Below, piece by piece: positions 35,593 through 44,784 of a stretch of DNA of 64,000 nt. The notes under the pieces are model-generated. The model was given only the letters and a program-made list of their open reading frames with translations, searched no databases and was not told the DNA's origin. The DNA comes from ZLKRG08 sp964565165 (GTDB lineage: Bacteria; Actinomycetota; Actinomycetes; Nanopelagicales; Nanopelagicaceae), in the NCBI GenBank assembly GCA_964565165.1, contig CAZMDJ010000001.1, positions 1-64,000 on the forward strand, in the 5' to 3' direction. The position numbers and the translations under genes are program-made. Position 1 is the stretch's first letter. Each line of letters begins with the position of its first letter.

Positions 35593-36389
35593 GGAAGCGC
35601 GCAGCGGTATTAGGTTCTCCCATCGCGCACTCATTGTCTCCATCGTTACATAATGCTGCGTATTTGGCGTTAAATATTGAAGGTAAATACGACGCGGTCG
35701 AAGTTAAAGCGGGCGAACTGAAAAACTTTATGGAGCAAGTGAGACAAACCGATGCAAATTGGATTGGTTTTTCATTAACGATGCCACTTAAAGAAGAAAT
35801 TCTAAAAGTGGCAGATAAAGTTGATCCGTTAGCTGCGCAGATTAATTCTGCTAATACTTTGATTCCAACTATAGATGGTTGGTATGCGACTTCAACAGAT
35901 GTTGCAGGTTTTATTTGGGCCCTTGCCTCTCACGGCGTAACTGATTTCAAGAAGGTGCAAATCATTGGCGCCGGAGGCACCGCAAGAGCAGCTGCAGCTG
36001 CAATCGATGCGCCTGGTCGAACAATTCAAGTAATTAATCGAAACCCAGAACGTGAAGCTGATATGCGAAATGCCGTCACTATGGCTGAACTTAATTTCGC
36101 TGATTGGAATAACGTGATTCTCGATGGAGATTTAGTTATCAATACAACGCCTAAAGGTGCGGCAGATAACTTGCCAAGCGGCAACGGAGTTTTATTCGAA
36201 TCTCTTTACAACCCTTGGCCAACTAATTTGGCGGCTAAGTGGGATGGGCAGGTAATTGATGGTTTGGATCTGCTGATCCACCAGGCGATTGATCAACTCC
36301 ATTTAATGACTGGGTTTGTTATTGATCGACCATTAATGGCGCAGCTACTTCGCGCCGCAGGGGAAGCTGAACTAAAAGACCGTCAATGA
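35589..36389 (+). CDS. aroE: shikimate dehydrogenase
   Basis: A 266-residue NADP-dependent enzyme that reduces 3-dehydroshikimate to shikimate. Substrate motif SPIAHSLSPSLHNAAY, the catalytic-lysine region FSLTMPLKEE, and the nucleotide motif GAGGTARAAAA are present. It overlaps mltG and the peptidase gene by four bases each. The other aro genes follow from 36.8 kb. Confidence 0.92.
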   Translation: MRKRAAVLGSPIAHSLSPSLHNAAYLALNIEGKYDAVEVKAGELKNFMEQVRQTDANWIGFSLTMPLKEEILKVADKVDPLAAQINSANTLIPTIDGWYATSTDVAGFIWALASHGVTDFKKVQIIGAGGTARAAAAAIDAPGRTIQVINRNPEREADMRNAVTMAELNFADWNNVILDGDLVINTTPKGAADNLPSGNGVLFESLYNPWPTNLAAKWDGQVIDGLDLLIHQAIDQLHLMTGFVIDRPLMAQLLRAAGEAELKDRQ

Positions 36390-36766
36390 TTTGGATTCTT
36401 TTCACAGTAGTGGCAATTGCCACCTACTTTGATTTGAAATCGCATCGAATTCCAAATTGGTTGACCTACCCAGCGTTACTTTTCACAATTTTCAATTTTG
36501 ATAGTTTCACATTGATGGTATTACTGATTGCCTTATCGACAGCGATAATTTTTGGAAGATTCATTGGTTCTGGTGATATTAAATTATCGGCAGTAATCGC
36601 TACTTGGAGCCATATCTATGGATTCGCTCAAGAGTGGATTATTTATGCCTTGATTGTTGGAGGAGTTGTTGGCCTTATATATAGACGGAAATCGCTTCCA
36701 TTTGCACCATATCTGGCCATTGGGTTATTGATCGCAAATGTGGTGCGAGATTACTCAATCATCTGA
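36386..36766 (+). CDS. prepilin peptidase (A24 family), short form
   Basis: A 126-residue membrane aspartyl protease with both catalytic aspartates, D16 in FDLKSHRIPNW and D64 in the GXGD motif GSGDIKL. It has about four membrane segments and lacks the N-terminal methylase domain. It would cleave type IV pilin or Tad/Flp leader peptides. No pilin gene is in the window; this position between aroE and aroC is common in actinobacteria. Confidence 0.87.
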   Translation: MIWILFTVVAIATYFDLKSHRIPNWLTYPALLFTIFNFDSFTLMVLLIALSTAIIFGRFIGSGDIKLSAVIATWSHIYGFAQEWIIYALIVGGVVGLIYRRKSLPFAPYLAIGLLIANVVRDYSII

Positions 36767-36778
36767 AATAATTGCCCA

Positions 36779-37957
36779 ATGCGTTGGTTAACAGCAGGCG
36801 AATCCCATGGTCCTTTACTGACCGCGCTTATTGAAGGTTTGCCTTCACATGTGCAGATCACAACCGCTGATATCGATGCGGAACTTGCTCGTCGTCGACT
36901 TGGTTTTGGTCGCGGTGCACGACAAAATTTCGAAGCAGATAAGGTCACTATCACTGGCGGTGTTCGTTTAGGTGAGACCCAAGGTGGCCCTGTTGCTATT
37001 CAAGTTGGAAATAGTGAGTGGCCAAAGTGGGAGAAGGTCATGTCTGCTGACCCAGTCCCTGAAGAAGAAATTTCAAAACTTGCACGAAATGCTGCGCTAA
37101 CTAGACCACGTCCTGGTCATGCGGATTTAGTTGGTATGCAGAAATATGAATTTAATGATGCTCGACCGATTCTAGAACGCGCATCTGCACGTGAAACTGC
37201 AGCACGTGTTGCGCTTGGTGCTATTGCTAAAGCATTCTTAAAGCAGAGCGTGGGCATAGAGATTATTAGCCATGTAGTTTCTATTGGCCAAGCTAAGGTT
37301 GCGGAGAACGCACCCCTTCCAGAGTTCAAAGATTTGAAGCGAATTGATGAAGATCAGGTTCGCTGTGCAGATGCTGAGGGAAGCGCTGCAATGGTTAAAG
37401 AGATTGAAGCTGCTCATAAAGATGGCGACACTCTTGGTGGTGTTGTAGAAGTTATCGCTTACAACATGCCAATCGGTTTGGGATCTCACGTCCATTGGGA
37501 TCGCCGCTTAGATGCGCGTTTAGCTGGAGCCCTTATGGGTATTCAGGCAATCAAGGGCGTTGAAGTTGGCGACGGATTCACCACTGCAACTCGTCGCGGT
37601 TCTGTAGCTCATGATGAGATCGAATTGAAAGATGGCCATGTAGTTCGTCGCTCAAAGCGCGCAGGCGGTACTGAAGGCGGAATGAGTAACGGAGATTTGC
37701 TACGTGTTCGCGCTGCAATGAAACCAATCTCTACAGTGCCTAAAGCTTTAGACACTATAGATGTTGCAACTGGTGAGGCAGCAAAGGCAATCAATCAGCG
37801 CTCAGATGTCTGCGCAGTTCCTGCTGCAGGTGTTGTTGCGGAAGCAATGGTTGCACTTGTTCTTGCGGAAGCGGTGCTTGAGAAATTTGGCGGCGATTCA
37901 GTAAATGAGACACGTCGCAACTTTGAAAGTTACACAGAGAACCTTCCGTATAACTAA
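36779..37957 (+). CDS. aroC: chorismate synthase
   Basis: A 392-residue FMN-dependent enzyme that turns EPSP into chorismate. Motifs: GESHGP at the N-terminus, RRLGFGRGARQNFEAD, RPGHADLVGMQKYEFNDARP and the C-terminal RSDVCAVPAAGVVAEAM. Full length. It supplies substrate to PabB at 5.2 kb. It overlaps aroK by one base. Confidence 0.97.
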   Translation: MRWLTAGESHGPLLTALIEGLPSHVQITTADIDAELARRRLGFGRGARQNFEADKVTITGGVRLGETQGGPVAIQVGNSEWPKWEKVMSADPVPEEEISKLARNAALTRPRPGHADLVGMQKYEFNDARPILERASARETAARVALGAIAKAFLKQSVGIEIISHVVSIGQAKVAENAPLPEFKDLKRIDEDQVRCADAEGSAAMVKEIEAAHKDGDTLGGVVEVIAYNMPIGLGSHVHWDRRLDARLAGALMGIQAIKGVEVGDGFTTATRRGSVAHDEIELKDGHVVRRSKRAGGTEGGMSNGDLLRVRAAMKPISTVPKALDTIDVATGEAAKAINQRSDVCAVPAAGVVAEAMVALVLAEAVLEKFGGDSVNETRRNFESYTENLPYN

Positions 37958-38460
37958 TGGCTCCTCGTCTGGTGTTAATCGGTCCGATGGGGGCGGGAAA
38001 GACCACAGTCGGCAAGCAAATTGCTAAAGAACTTGGCTGCGCCTTCGCAGATACTGATGCATTAATCGAGGCTGATCAAGGTAAATCTGTCTCTGAAATC
38101 TTCGTTGAAGATGGCGAACCACATTTCCGTTTAGTTGAAGAGAGCATAGTTATTGATGCACTTATTTCAGAGGATGGTGTGCTCTCTTTAGGCGGCGGAG
38201 CCGTTATGAACGATGCAGTTCAGGCCGCGCTTAAATCTTCGCCAGCTAAGAAAGTCTTCCTGGATATCTCACTTGCGGCTGTCTCGCCTAGAGTCGGTTT
38301 CGATAGCGCACGACCTCTTTTGATGGTTAATCCGCGTCAAAAGTGGGCGGAGTTAATGACAGCCAGACGACCAATCTACGAATCTCTTGCCGATCTATCG
38401 ATAGATGTAAGTGAAAGATCTGTGAAAGATATTTCAGCAGAGATAATTGGTGCATTATGA
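37957..38460 (+). CDS. aroK: shikimate kinase
   Basis: A 167-residue P-loop kinase with GPMGAGKTT (9-17), DTDALIE, the substrate-binding GEPHFRLVEE and LSLGGGAV. It phosphorylates shikimate at O3. It is placed with aroC and aroB, overlapping each by one to four bases. Confidence 0.96.
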   Translation: MAPRLVLIGPMGAGKTTVGKQIAKELGCAFADTDALIEADQGKSVSEIFVEDGEPHFRLVEESIVIDALISEDGVLSLGGGAVMNDAVQAALKSSPAKKVFLDISLAAVSPRVGFDSARPLLMVNPRQKWAELMTARRPIYESLADLSIDVSERSVKDISAEIIGAL

Positions 38461-39488
38461 GAACTGTTCCCGTTAAAGCAGAGCGCGCTTATCAAGTTGA
38501 GATTGGTGTGGACTGGAAAGTTGCGCTAGCTGATTGGGTAGTAGGTCGAAATAAAGTAGTAGTTATCAGCAGCTCTGCTTTCCCAGTTAAAACAGAGTTT
38601 CCAACTATTGAAGTTCCAGATGGCGAAGCAGGGAAGTCGCCTGAAGTAATCACCAAGATTTGGTCTCAACTTGGAGAACTTGGCTTAAACCGTAACGATT
38701 TAATTATCGGAATTGGTGGCGGAACCATTACAGATTTAGCTGGGTTTGCCGCTGCGACTTGGTTACGTGGCATTGATTGGATTGCTATTCCGACAACAGT
38801 TGCTGGAATGGTTGATGCCGCAGTTGGCGGTAAGACCGGAATCAATTCAGATCATGGTAAAAATTTAATTGGTTCCTTCCATTCTCCGGTATCGGTTTTA
38901 ATTGACTTAGAGTGGATCAAAACCTTAAGCGAACGCGATGTTGCTGCTGGAATGGCTGAAGTTGTTAAGTGTGGCTTTATTTCAGATCAGGAAATTCTTA
39001 CGCTTTTAAATAATAAGTCTTTAAAAGATGTCTGTCACGATGTTGATCTTCAATTAGAACTTATTCACCGCGCGGTCTCGGTTAAGGCATCTGTTGTAGG
39101 GGAAGACTTCAAAGAGAGTTTCCTGCGTGAGATTTTAAATTATGGACACACCTTGGGACATGCGATTGAGAAGCATTCGAAATATCAAATTCGCCATGGT
39201 GAGGCAGTCGCAATCGGTATGTGTTTTATTGCAGAACTAGCGGGATCTAAAATTGGTTTAGCTAAAGATGTAATCGATCAACATTATGCGATTCTCAAAT
39301 CTTTGAAGTTGCCAGTTAGCTACGAAAAAGGCGCATGGCCGGAGTTACTAACAACCATGGGACTAGATAAGAAAGCTAAATCTGGAGCGCTACGCTTTGT
39401 TGCAATTGAAGAGATTGGCAAATGCACTCGTATCGAATCGCCAACTTCCAATGAATTACTTAAGGCTTATGAGAGAATCACCCAATGA
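38457..39488 (+). CDS. aroB: 3-dehydroquinate synthase
   Basis: A 343-residue NAD- and metal-dependent enzyme that makes 3-dehydroquinate from DAHP. Motifs: GIGGGTITDLAGFAAATWLRG, PTTVAGMVDAAVGGKTGIN, and metal-site histidines in NYGHTLGHAIE and RHGEAVAIGM. It overlaps aroK and aroQ by four bases. Confidence 0.97.
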   Translation: MRTVPVKAERAYQVEIGVDWKVALADWVVGRNKVVVISSSAFPVKTEFPTIEVPDGEAGKSPEVITKIWSQLGELGLNRNDLIIGIGGGTITDLAGFAAATWLRGIDWIAIPTTVAGMVDAAVGGKTGINSDHGKNLIGSFHSPVSVLIDLEWIKTLSERDVAAGMAEVVKCGFISDQEILTLLNNKSLKDVCHDVDLQLELIHRAVSVKASVVGEDFKESFLREILNYGHTLGHAIEKHSKYQIRHGEAVAIGMCFIAELAGSKIGLAKDVIDQHYAILKSLKLPVSYEKGAWPELLTTMGLDKKAKSGALRFVAIEEIGKCTRIESPTSNELLKAYERITQ

Positions 39489-39916
39489 AGGTTTTAGTTC
39501 TCAATGGTCCAAATTTAGGACGTCTAGATATCCGTGATTCAAAACATTACGGCGATCTCAACTGGGAACAATTAAAGGAACTTGTAGCTAAAGGCGCAAA
39601 GGATCTAGGTTTTGATGCAGATATCCGCCAAAGCGATGATGAAGCAACAATCGTTGGTTGGCTACATGAAGCAGCAGACCAAAACCTTCCGGTGATTATT
39701 AATCCAGCAGCTTTTACCCATTACTCGGTGGCGATTCATGATGCGGCAGAGATGGTTAAAGCTCCATTAATTGAAGTTCATTTATCAAACCCAATGGCTC
39801 GCGAAGAATTCCGCCATACCTCTGTAATCAGCGGGGTAGCTAAAGGAACCATTGCAGGTTTTGGTCCAAATTCATATTTATTAGCGTTAAACGCGCTCAA
39901 ATCTCTGATTTCTTAA
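39485..39916 (+). CDS. aroQ: 3-dehydroquinate dehydratase, type II
   Basis: A 143-residue type II dehydroquinase. NGPNLGRLDIRDSKHYG carries the catalytic tyrosine; also NPAAFTHYSVAIHDA and EVHLSNPMAREEFRHTSV. It dehydrates 3-dehydroquinate. It ends the aro operon. Confidence 0.95.
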   Translation: MKVLVLNGPNLGRLDIRDSKHYGDLNWEQLKELVAKGAKDLGFDADIRQSDDEATIVGWLHEAADQNLPVIINPAAFTHYSVAIHDAAEMVKAPLIEVHLSNPMAREEFRHTSVISGVAKGTIAGFGPNSYLLALNALKSLIS

Positions 39917-39928
39917 TTTATTAAGTCC

Positions 39929-39947
39929 ACCTGTAAACTTCGCAGGT
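39929..39947 (+). promoter_or_regulatory. hairpin and -10 region upstream of efp
   Basis: ACCTG and CAGGT form a 5-bp stem around a nine-base loop that contains TAAACT (39934-39939), a possible -10 box. It lies between the aroQ stop and the efp ribosome binding site AGGAG (39958-39962). It may be the efp promoter, a weak end signal for aroQ, or both. Confidence 0.35.
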
Positions 39948-39968
39948 TACTTTCTATAGGAGATTTTC

Positions 39969-40526
39969 GTGGCAACAACAAATGACCTAAAAAATGGCAT
40001 GACTCTAAATATCGACGGTTCACTTTGGACTGTTGTGGAATTTCAGCATGTTAAACCAGGCAAAGGTCCAGCTTTCGTTCGTACAAAGATGAAGCAGGTT
40101 CTAACCGGTAAGGTCGTTGAAAAGACATTTAACGCAGGCGTTAAGGTCGAAGTAGCTGTTGTTGAGAAGCGCGATATGCAGTACCTATATAAAGATGGTG
40201 AAGATTTCGTATTCATGGATACAACAACTTACGATCAGATGACAATCTCTGCAGCGGTTGTTGGCGATGCAGTTAACTTCCTTCTTGAAAATGCAGAAGT
40301 GAATGTTGCAATCCACGAGGGTAATCCGCTTTACATCGAACTTCCTGCATCAGTTGAACTTGAAATCACTTATACCGAACCTGGTATCCAAGGCGATCGT
40401 TCATCTGGTGGTACAAAGCCTGCAACTGTTCAGACAGGTATCGATATCCAAGTTCCGCTCTTCATCAAGCAGGGCGAAAAGGTTCTCGTCGATACACGCG
40501 ATGGGTCATATTTGGGCCGCGCTTAA
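39969..40526 (+). CDS. efp: elongation factor P
   Basis: A 185-residue translation factor with GTG start and AGGAG six bases upstream. Three beta-barrel domains. The tip loop is PGKGP with K32, the palindromic loop form known to work without the lysyl modification used in enterobacteria. It relieves ribosome stalling at polyproline. nusB follows directly. Confidence 0.96.
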   Translation: MATTNDLKNGMTLNIDGSLWTVVEFQHVKPGKGPAFVRTKMKQVLTGKVVEKTFNAGVKVEVAVVEKRDMQYLYKDGEDFVFMDTTTYDQMTISAAVVGDAVNFLLENAEVNVAIHEGNPLYIELPASVELEITYTEPGIQGDRSSGGTKPATVQTGIDIQVPLFIKQGEKVLVDTRDGSYLGRA

Positions 40527-40904
40527 ATGGCGCAACGTACCAAAGCTCGCAAAGAGGCTTTAGATCAACTCTTCCAATCGGATTTACGTAACACTGAAAT
40601 CTCCATTGGTGAAGTTCGCGATTATGCCGCTGAAATTCTCGAAGGCGTTAAGAGCAATAGCTCGCGTATCGATGAATTAATTCGCACCTATATCCAAGGT
40701 TGGGATTTCGACCGCATTCCAAGCGTTGACCGAAATATCCTTCGCCTTGCAATCTGGGAACTTCTATGGAGCCAGACCCCAGAAGGCGTCGTCATCGATG
40801 AGGCTTTGAAATTAGCTACCGAACTTTCAACTGAGAACTCAGCGCAGTTTGTGCATGGCGTGCTTAGTAAGCTCGCGAGCCTCAAGGGGCAGATCGCCCT
40901 TTAG
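40527..40904 (+). CDS. nusB: transcription antitermination factor NusB
   Basis: A 125-residue all-helical protein that binds boxA RNA with NusE. N-terminal RTKARKEALDQLFQSDL, central DRIPSVDRNILRLAIWEL and VVIDEALKLATELSTENS are family signatures. It starts at the base after the efp stop. Confidence 0.95.
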   Translation: MAQRTKARKEALDQLFQSDLRNTEISIGEVRDYAAEILEGVKSNSSRIDELIRTYIQGWDFDRIPSVDRNILRLAIWELLWSQTPEGVVIDEALKLATELSTENSAQFVHGVLSKLASLKGQIAL

Positions 40905-40910
40905 TCGGCT

Positions 40911-40916
40911 ACAATT
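40911..40916 (+). promoter_or_regulatory. -10 box of the pyr operon
   Basis: TACAAT lies 6 bases after the nusB stop. With a start about seven bases on, the transcript would have a leader of about 46 bases holding the PyrR-binding element. Unlike most promoters in this window it is set well upstream of the start codon. Confidence 0.55.
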
Positions 40917-40936
40917 CACCAACGATCCTTTAACGA

Positions 40937-40954
40937 CCCATCCAGAGAGGTGGG
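40937..40954 (+). promoter_or_regulatory. PyrR-binding RNA element masking the pyrR ribosome binding site
   Basis: CCCA-TCCAGAGAGG-TGGG: the inner part matches the conserved PyrR-binding loop seen in Gram-positive pyr leaders, and CCCA pairs with TGGG. The 3' arm overlaps the candidate ribosome binding site GGGGAAGG (40952-40959), ten bases before ATG 40969. There is no terminator in the leader, so UMP-bound PyrR would block translation, as proposed for mycobacteria, and not cause attenuation. Confidence 0.75.
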
Positions 40955-40968
40955 GAAGGTGGTAGTAA

Positions 40969-41478
40969 ATGAATTCTGCGGATATTTCGCGCGCGCTTAC
41001 GCGCATCTCTCACGAGATCCTCGAACGTAATTCTGGTTCGGATAATTTAGTAATTCTCGGCATCCCAACTCGTGGGGCACATTTAGCAAATCGCATCTCT
41101 AAACAGATATCTGAAATCGAAGGTAAACCAGTAGCAACTGGAACTTTAGATATCACGTTACATCGCGATGATCTACGCACTAGAGCGCCAAGACCCCTAA
41201 TGCCAACCAATATCCCAACTTCCGGTATCGAAGGTAAAGATGTGGTTTTAGTTGATGACGTGCTCTTCTCTGGTCGCACAATTCGCGCAGCACTTGATGC
41301 GCTCGGAGAGGTTGGCCGACCACGTACCGTGCAACTTGCGGTCCTTGTAGATCGCGGACACCGTGAACTCCCGATTCGCGCAGATTTCGTGGGCAAAAAT
41401 CTACCTACGCAACGCACGCAAGCGGTCAAAGTTCTTCTTGCTGAAGTAGATGGACGCGACGAAGTGGTGGTCGAATAA
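40969..41478 (+). CDS. pyrR: pyrimidine operon regulator PyrR
   Basis: A 169-residue PRTase-fold RNA-binding regulator with PRPP motif VVLVDDVLFSGRT (92-104) and basic surfaces (THRDDLR-like LHRDDLRTRAP). It senses UMP and may have uracil phosphoribosyltransferase activity. It is the first gene of the operon whose leader carries its binding site, so it probably regulates itself and the genes behind. It overlaps pyrB by one base. Confidence 0.96.
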   Translation: MNSADISRALTRISHEILERNSGSDNLVILGIPTRGAHLANRISKQISEIEGKPVATGTLDITLHRDDLRTRAPRPLMPTNIPTSGIEGKDVVLVDDVLFSGRTIRAALDALGEVGRPRTVQLAVLVDRGHRELPIRADFVGKNLPTQRTQAVKVLLAEVDGRDEVVVE

Positions 41479-42407
41479 TGAAGCACCTACTTTCAATTAA
41501 CGATCTCTCCTACGAAGAAGCAGTTCAGATTTTAGATACGGCGCAAGAACTTGCTCGAGTCTCTGATGGGCCAATGAAGAAGCTACCAACTCTTCGCGGT
41601 CGCACTATTGTCAATCTCTTTTACGAAGATTCAACTCGTACTCGTATCTCTTTCGAAGCGGCAGCTAAACGTTTATCGGCTGACGTAATCAACTTCAGTG
41701 CAAAGGGTTCATCAGTTTCAAAGGGCGAATCTCTAAAAGACACAGCACTCACTTTGCAAGCTATGGGAGCGGATGCAGTCATCATTCGTCATAACGCATC
41801 TGGTGCCGCTCGACGTCTTGCTGATTCCGAATGGACTGCAGGATCGGTAGTAAATGCCGGCGATGGAACACACGAGCATCCAAGCCAAGCTTTACTAGAT
41901 GCATTTACGATTCGTAAGCACCTTGCCCATGGTGCAAATGATTTAGCGGGTCTTAAGGTCGCGATAGTCGGCGATGTTTTACATTCACGTGTTGCCAGAT
42001 CAAACGTTTTGCTGCTGCACAAACTTGGCGCAAAAGTGTTTTTAGTAGCGCCGCCAACTCTACTGCCGGTAGGTGTTGAACAATGGCCTGCTCAAGTTTC
42101 TTATGATTTAGATTCGGTGCTACCTGAGGTAGATGCAGTGATTATGCTTCGTATTCAGATGGAGCGCATGTCAGATTCTTTCTTCCCAAGCGCACGTGAA
42201 TATTCACGTTATTTTGGTTTAAATAAAGAGCGTTTAGCAGTGTTAAAACCAACCGCAATTGTGATGCACCCTGGTCCAATGAATCGTGGTTTAGAAATTA
42301 CTGCAGATTCAGCAGATTCAGCGCGTAGCGTGATTGTTGAACAGGTAAGTAACGGAATCAGTGTCCGAATGGCCATTCTTTATCTATTACTAGCAGGTGA
42401 GATGTGA
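41478..42407 (+). CDS. pyrB: aspartate carbamoyltransferase catalytic subunit
   Basis: A 309-residue enzyme with the carbamoyl-phosphate motif STRTR (52-56), then GDGTHEHPSQALLDAFT and HPGPMNRGLEI. It forms N-carbamoyl-aspartate, the second pathway step. No regulatory subunit gene pyrI is present. It overlaps pyrC by four bases. Confidence 0.96.
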   Translation: MKHLLSINDLSYEEAVQILDTAQELARVSDGPMKKLPTLRGRTIVNLFYEDSTRTRISFEAAAKRLSADVINFSAKGSSVSKGESLKDTALTLQAMGADAVIIRHNASGAARRLADSEWTAGSVVNAGDGTHEHPSQALLDAFTIRKHLAHGANDLAGLKVAIVGDVLHSRVARSNVLLLHKLGAKVFLVAPPTLLPVGVEQWPAQVSYDLDSVLPEVDAVIMLRIQMERMSDSFFPSAREYSRYFGLNKERLAVLKPTAIVMHPGPMNRGLEITADSADSARSVIVEQVSNGISVRMAILYLLLAGEM

Positions 42408-43675
42408 AATATTTAATTACCAACACAGAGCTAAATGGTCAGCAAGTTGATATCGCAATCGCTGATGGCCAGATAGCTGAAATTGGAACAAGTTTAGTTA
42501 GCGATGGATTTACCGTTGTCGATGGCAAGGGCACTGTCGCTCTGCAGGGACTTGTAGATCTTCATACCCATTTACGCGAACCAGGTAAAGAAGATTCCGA
42601 AACTGTTGCATCGGGTTCATTTGCAGCAGTTAAAGGTGGCTTCACCGCAGTTTCAGCTATGGCAAATACTTCACCGGTTGCAGATACTGCCGGAGTTGTT
42701 GAACAAGTTTTCCGTTTGGGACAAGAGTGCGGTTTAGCTGCGGTATATCCAATCGGCGCAGTTACTAAAGGACTTGAAGGTAAAGAGCTAGCTGAACTTG
42801 GTGCGATGGCAGATTCAACTGCTCAGGTCCGAGTCTTTAGCGATGATGGCCATTGCGTAAGTGATGCGCTAGTTATGCGCCGAGCGCTTGAATACATCAA
42901 GAAGTTTGACGGTGTAATTGCACAACATGCTCAAGATCCACAGCTAACCATCGATGCGCAGATGAACGAAGGTTTGATTTCATCTCAACTCGGTTTAAAG
43001 GGTTGGCCCGCGGTTGCAGAAGAAGCGATCATTGCTCGCGATGTTCTATTAGCTGATCACGTTAAATCACGTTTACATGTCTGCCACTTAACTACAGCTG
43101 GCGGCGTTGAAATTATCCGTTGGGCTAAAGCACGCGGGATTGATGTAACCGCAGAAGTAACACCACATCATCTTCTGTTAACTGATGATTTAGCAACTTC
43201 ATACGATCCGGTTTATAAAGTGAATCCGCCGCTACGTACTGAAAAAGATGTGATGGCGCTTCGTGAAGGTTTGGCAGATGGCACCATCGATATCGTCGCA
43301 ACTGATCACGCTCCGCATCCAGCCGAGAGCAAAGAGTGCGAATGGCAATATGCCGCTTTCGGAATGCTAGGCCTTGAGACTGCGCTCTCGATTGTCTGGC
43401 AGACCATGATTGAAAGTAAGTTGATGAGCATTGAGGCGCTGCAGGCGCGAATGTCGACTAAACCAGCGGAAATTGGTCGCTATCACAGCCAAGGTAAGGC
43501 GCTAGTTAAGGGCGCTCCTGCTAATTTGACCCTCTTCGCACCAAATAAACCATGGAAAGTTGATCGCGATCTAGTCGCATCAAAGAGCAAGAACACTCCA
43601 TTCCACGGGATGCAATTTGGCGGCAGCGTAGTTGCAACGTACTTCGAAGGTAGAGAGAGTTGGAGGGCTAATTAA
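42404..43675 (+). CDS. pyrC: dihydroorotase
   Basis: A 423-residue class I dihydroorotase. It starts with GTG and overlaps pyrB. Zinc ligands H54 and H56 are in DLHTHLREPG; the catalytic Asp is in ATDHAPHP. It closes carbamoyl-aspartate to dihydroorotate. It overlaps carA by one base. Confidence 0.95.
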   Translation: MKYLITNTELNGQQVDIAIADGQIAEIGTSLVSDGFTVVDGKGTVALQGLVDLHTHLREPGKEDSETVASGSFAAVKGGFTAVSAMANTSPVADTAGVVEQVFRLGQECGLAAVYPIGAVTKGLEGKELAELGAMADSTAQVRVFSDDGHCVSDALVMRRALEYIKKFDGVIAQHAQDPQLTIDAQMNEGLISSQLGLKGWPAVAEEAIIARDVLLADHVKSRLHVCHLTTAGGVEIIRWAKARGIDVTAEVTPHHLLLTDDLATSYDPVYKVNPPLRTEKDVMALREGLADGTIDIVATDHAPHPAESKECEWQYAAFGMLGLETALSIVWQTMIESKLMSIEALQARMSTKPAEIGRYHSQGKALVKGAPANLTLFAPNKPWKVDRDLVASKSKNTPFHGMQFGGSVVATYFEGRESWRAN

Positions 43676-44784
43676 TGTCTAAAGCATTTCTAGTTCTCGA
43701 CGATGGTCGAATCTTCGAAGGTGCATCTTGGGGCGCATCAGGGCGCACCTTTGGTGAAGCAGTCTTCGCAACTGGCATGACTGGATATCAAGAGACCCTC
43801 ACCGATCCTTCGTATCACAAGCAAGTTGTAGTTATGACAGCACCACATATCGGCAATACCGGATGGAATTTAGAGGATAACGAATCTGCACAGATCTGGG
43901 TCTCAGGTTTTGTAGTCCGAAATCCATCGCCGATTACTAGTAATTGGCGATCATCTGAAGATTTAGAGACAGAGTTGGTTAAACAGAATATTGTCGGAAT
44001 CTCTGGCATTGATACTCGTGCGCTAACTAGACATCTACGTGATCGCGGCGCGATGCGCGTTGGAATATTTAGTGGTGAAGAGTTATCTCGCGAAGACATG
44101 GTTATCGAAGTTCGTAAAATGGAACAGATGTCAGGAAGCTTCTTATCTGAAGATGTTTCAACTAACGAAAATTACATAGTCACTGCGCCAAATAAGAGAT
44201 TCCATGTTGTCGCACTAGATCTTGGAATCAAAGCCGCTACACCTCGCTCCTTTGCTGAACGTGGGGTAGAGGTAACGGTTGTGCCGTTTAATACCTCGGC
44301 AGAGAAGATTCTGGCAATGAATCCTGACGGCGTATTTTTGTCGAACGGTCCAGGAGATCCATCAACCATGGATCATGTTGTTGAAACTGTTCGCGAAATT
44401 CTTGGGGCAGAGATTCCCACCTTCGGCATCTGTTTCGGACATCAAATTCTCGGACGAGCTTTAGGTTTTGAAACTTATAAGTTGCAATTCGGCCATCGCG
44501 GAATCAATCAACCAGTTATGGATAAATTAACTGGCAAAGTTGAGATCACAGCGCACAATCATGGCTTCGCGCTAAAGGCTCCAACCGAAGGAATTTTCAC
44601 AACAGTTTATGGTCGCGGTGAAGTTACGCATGTAGGTTTAAACGATGGCGTCGTTGAAGGTTTACGTTTAATCGATCGCCCTGCATTTAGCGTTCAGTAT
44701 CACCCAGAAGCAGCGGCTGGACCGCATGACGCTAATTATCTATTTGATCGTTTTGTTAAGTTGATGGAAGAGAGGGCTAAATAA
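43675..44784 (+). CDS. carA: carbamoyl-phosphate synthase small subunit
   Basis: A 369-residue glutaminase subunit. The N-terminal FATGMTGYQETLTDPSY motif is followed by a class I amidotransferase domain with nucleophile C243 in GICFGHQ and the His/Glu pair in QYHPEAAAGP. It delivers ammonia to CarB. It overlaps carB by one base. Confidence 0.96.
   Translation: MSKAFLVLDDGRIFEGASWGASGRTFGEAVFATGMTGYQETLTDPSYHKQVVVMTAPHIGNTGWNLEDNESAQIWVSGFVVRNPSPITSNWRSSEDLETELVKQNIVGISGIDTRALTRHLRDRGAMRVGIFSGEELSREDMVIEVRKMEQMSGSFLSEDVSTNENYIVTAPNKRFHVVALDLGIKAATPRSFAERGVEVTVVPFNTSAEKILAMNPDGVFLSNGPGDPSTMDHVVETVREILGAEIPTFGICFGHQILGRALGFETYKLQFGHRGINQPVMDKLTGKVEITAHNHGFALKAPTEGIFTTVYGRGEVTHVGLNDGVVEGLRLIDRPAFSVQYHPEAAAGPHDANYLFDRFVKLMEERAK

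Noticed and set aside
41010..41486. 158-codon open frame antisense to pyrR
   Set aside because: Arg/Ser/Thr-rich product typical of a shadow frame; pyrR is certain on the plus strand.
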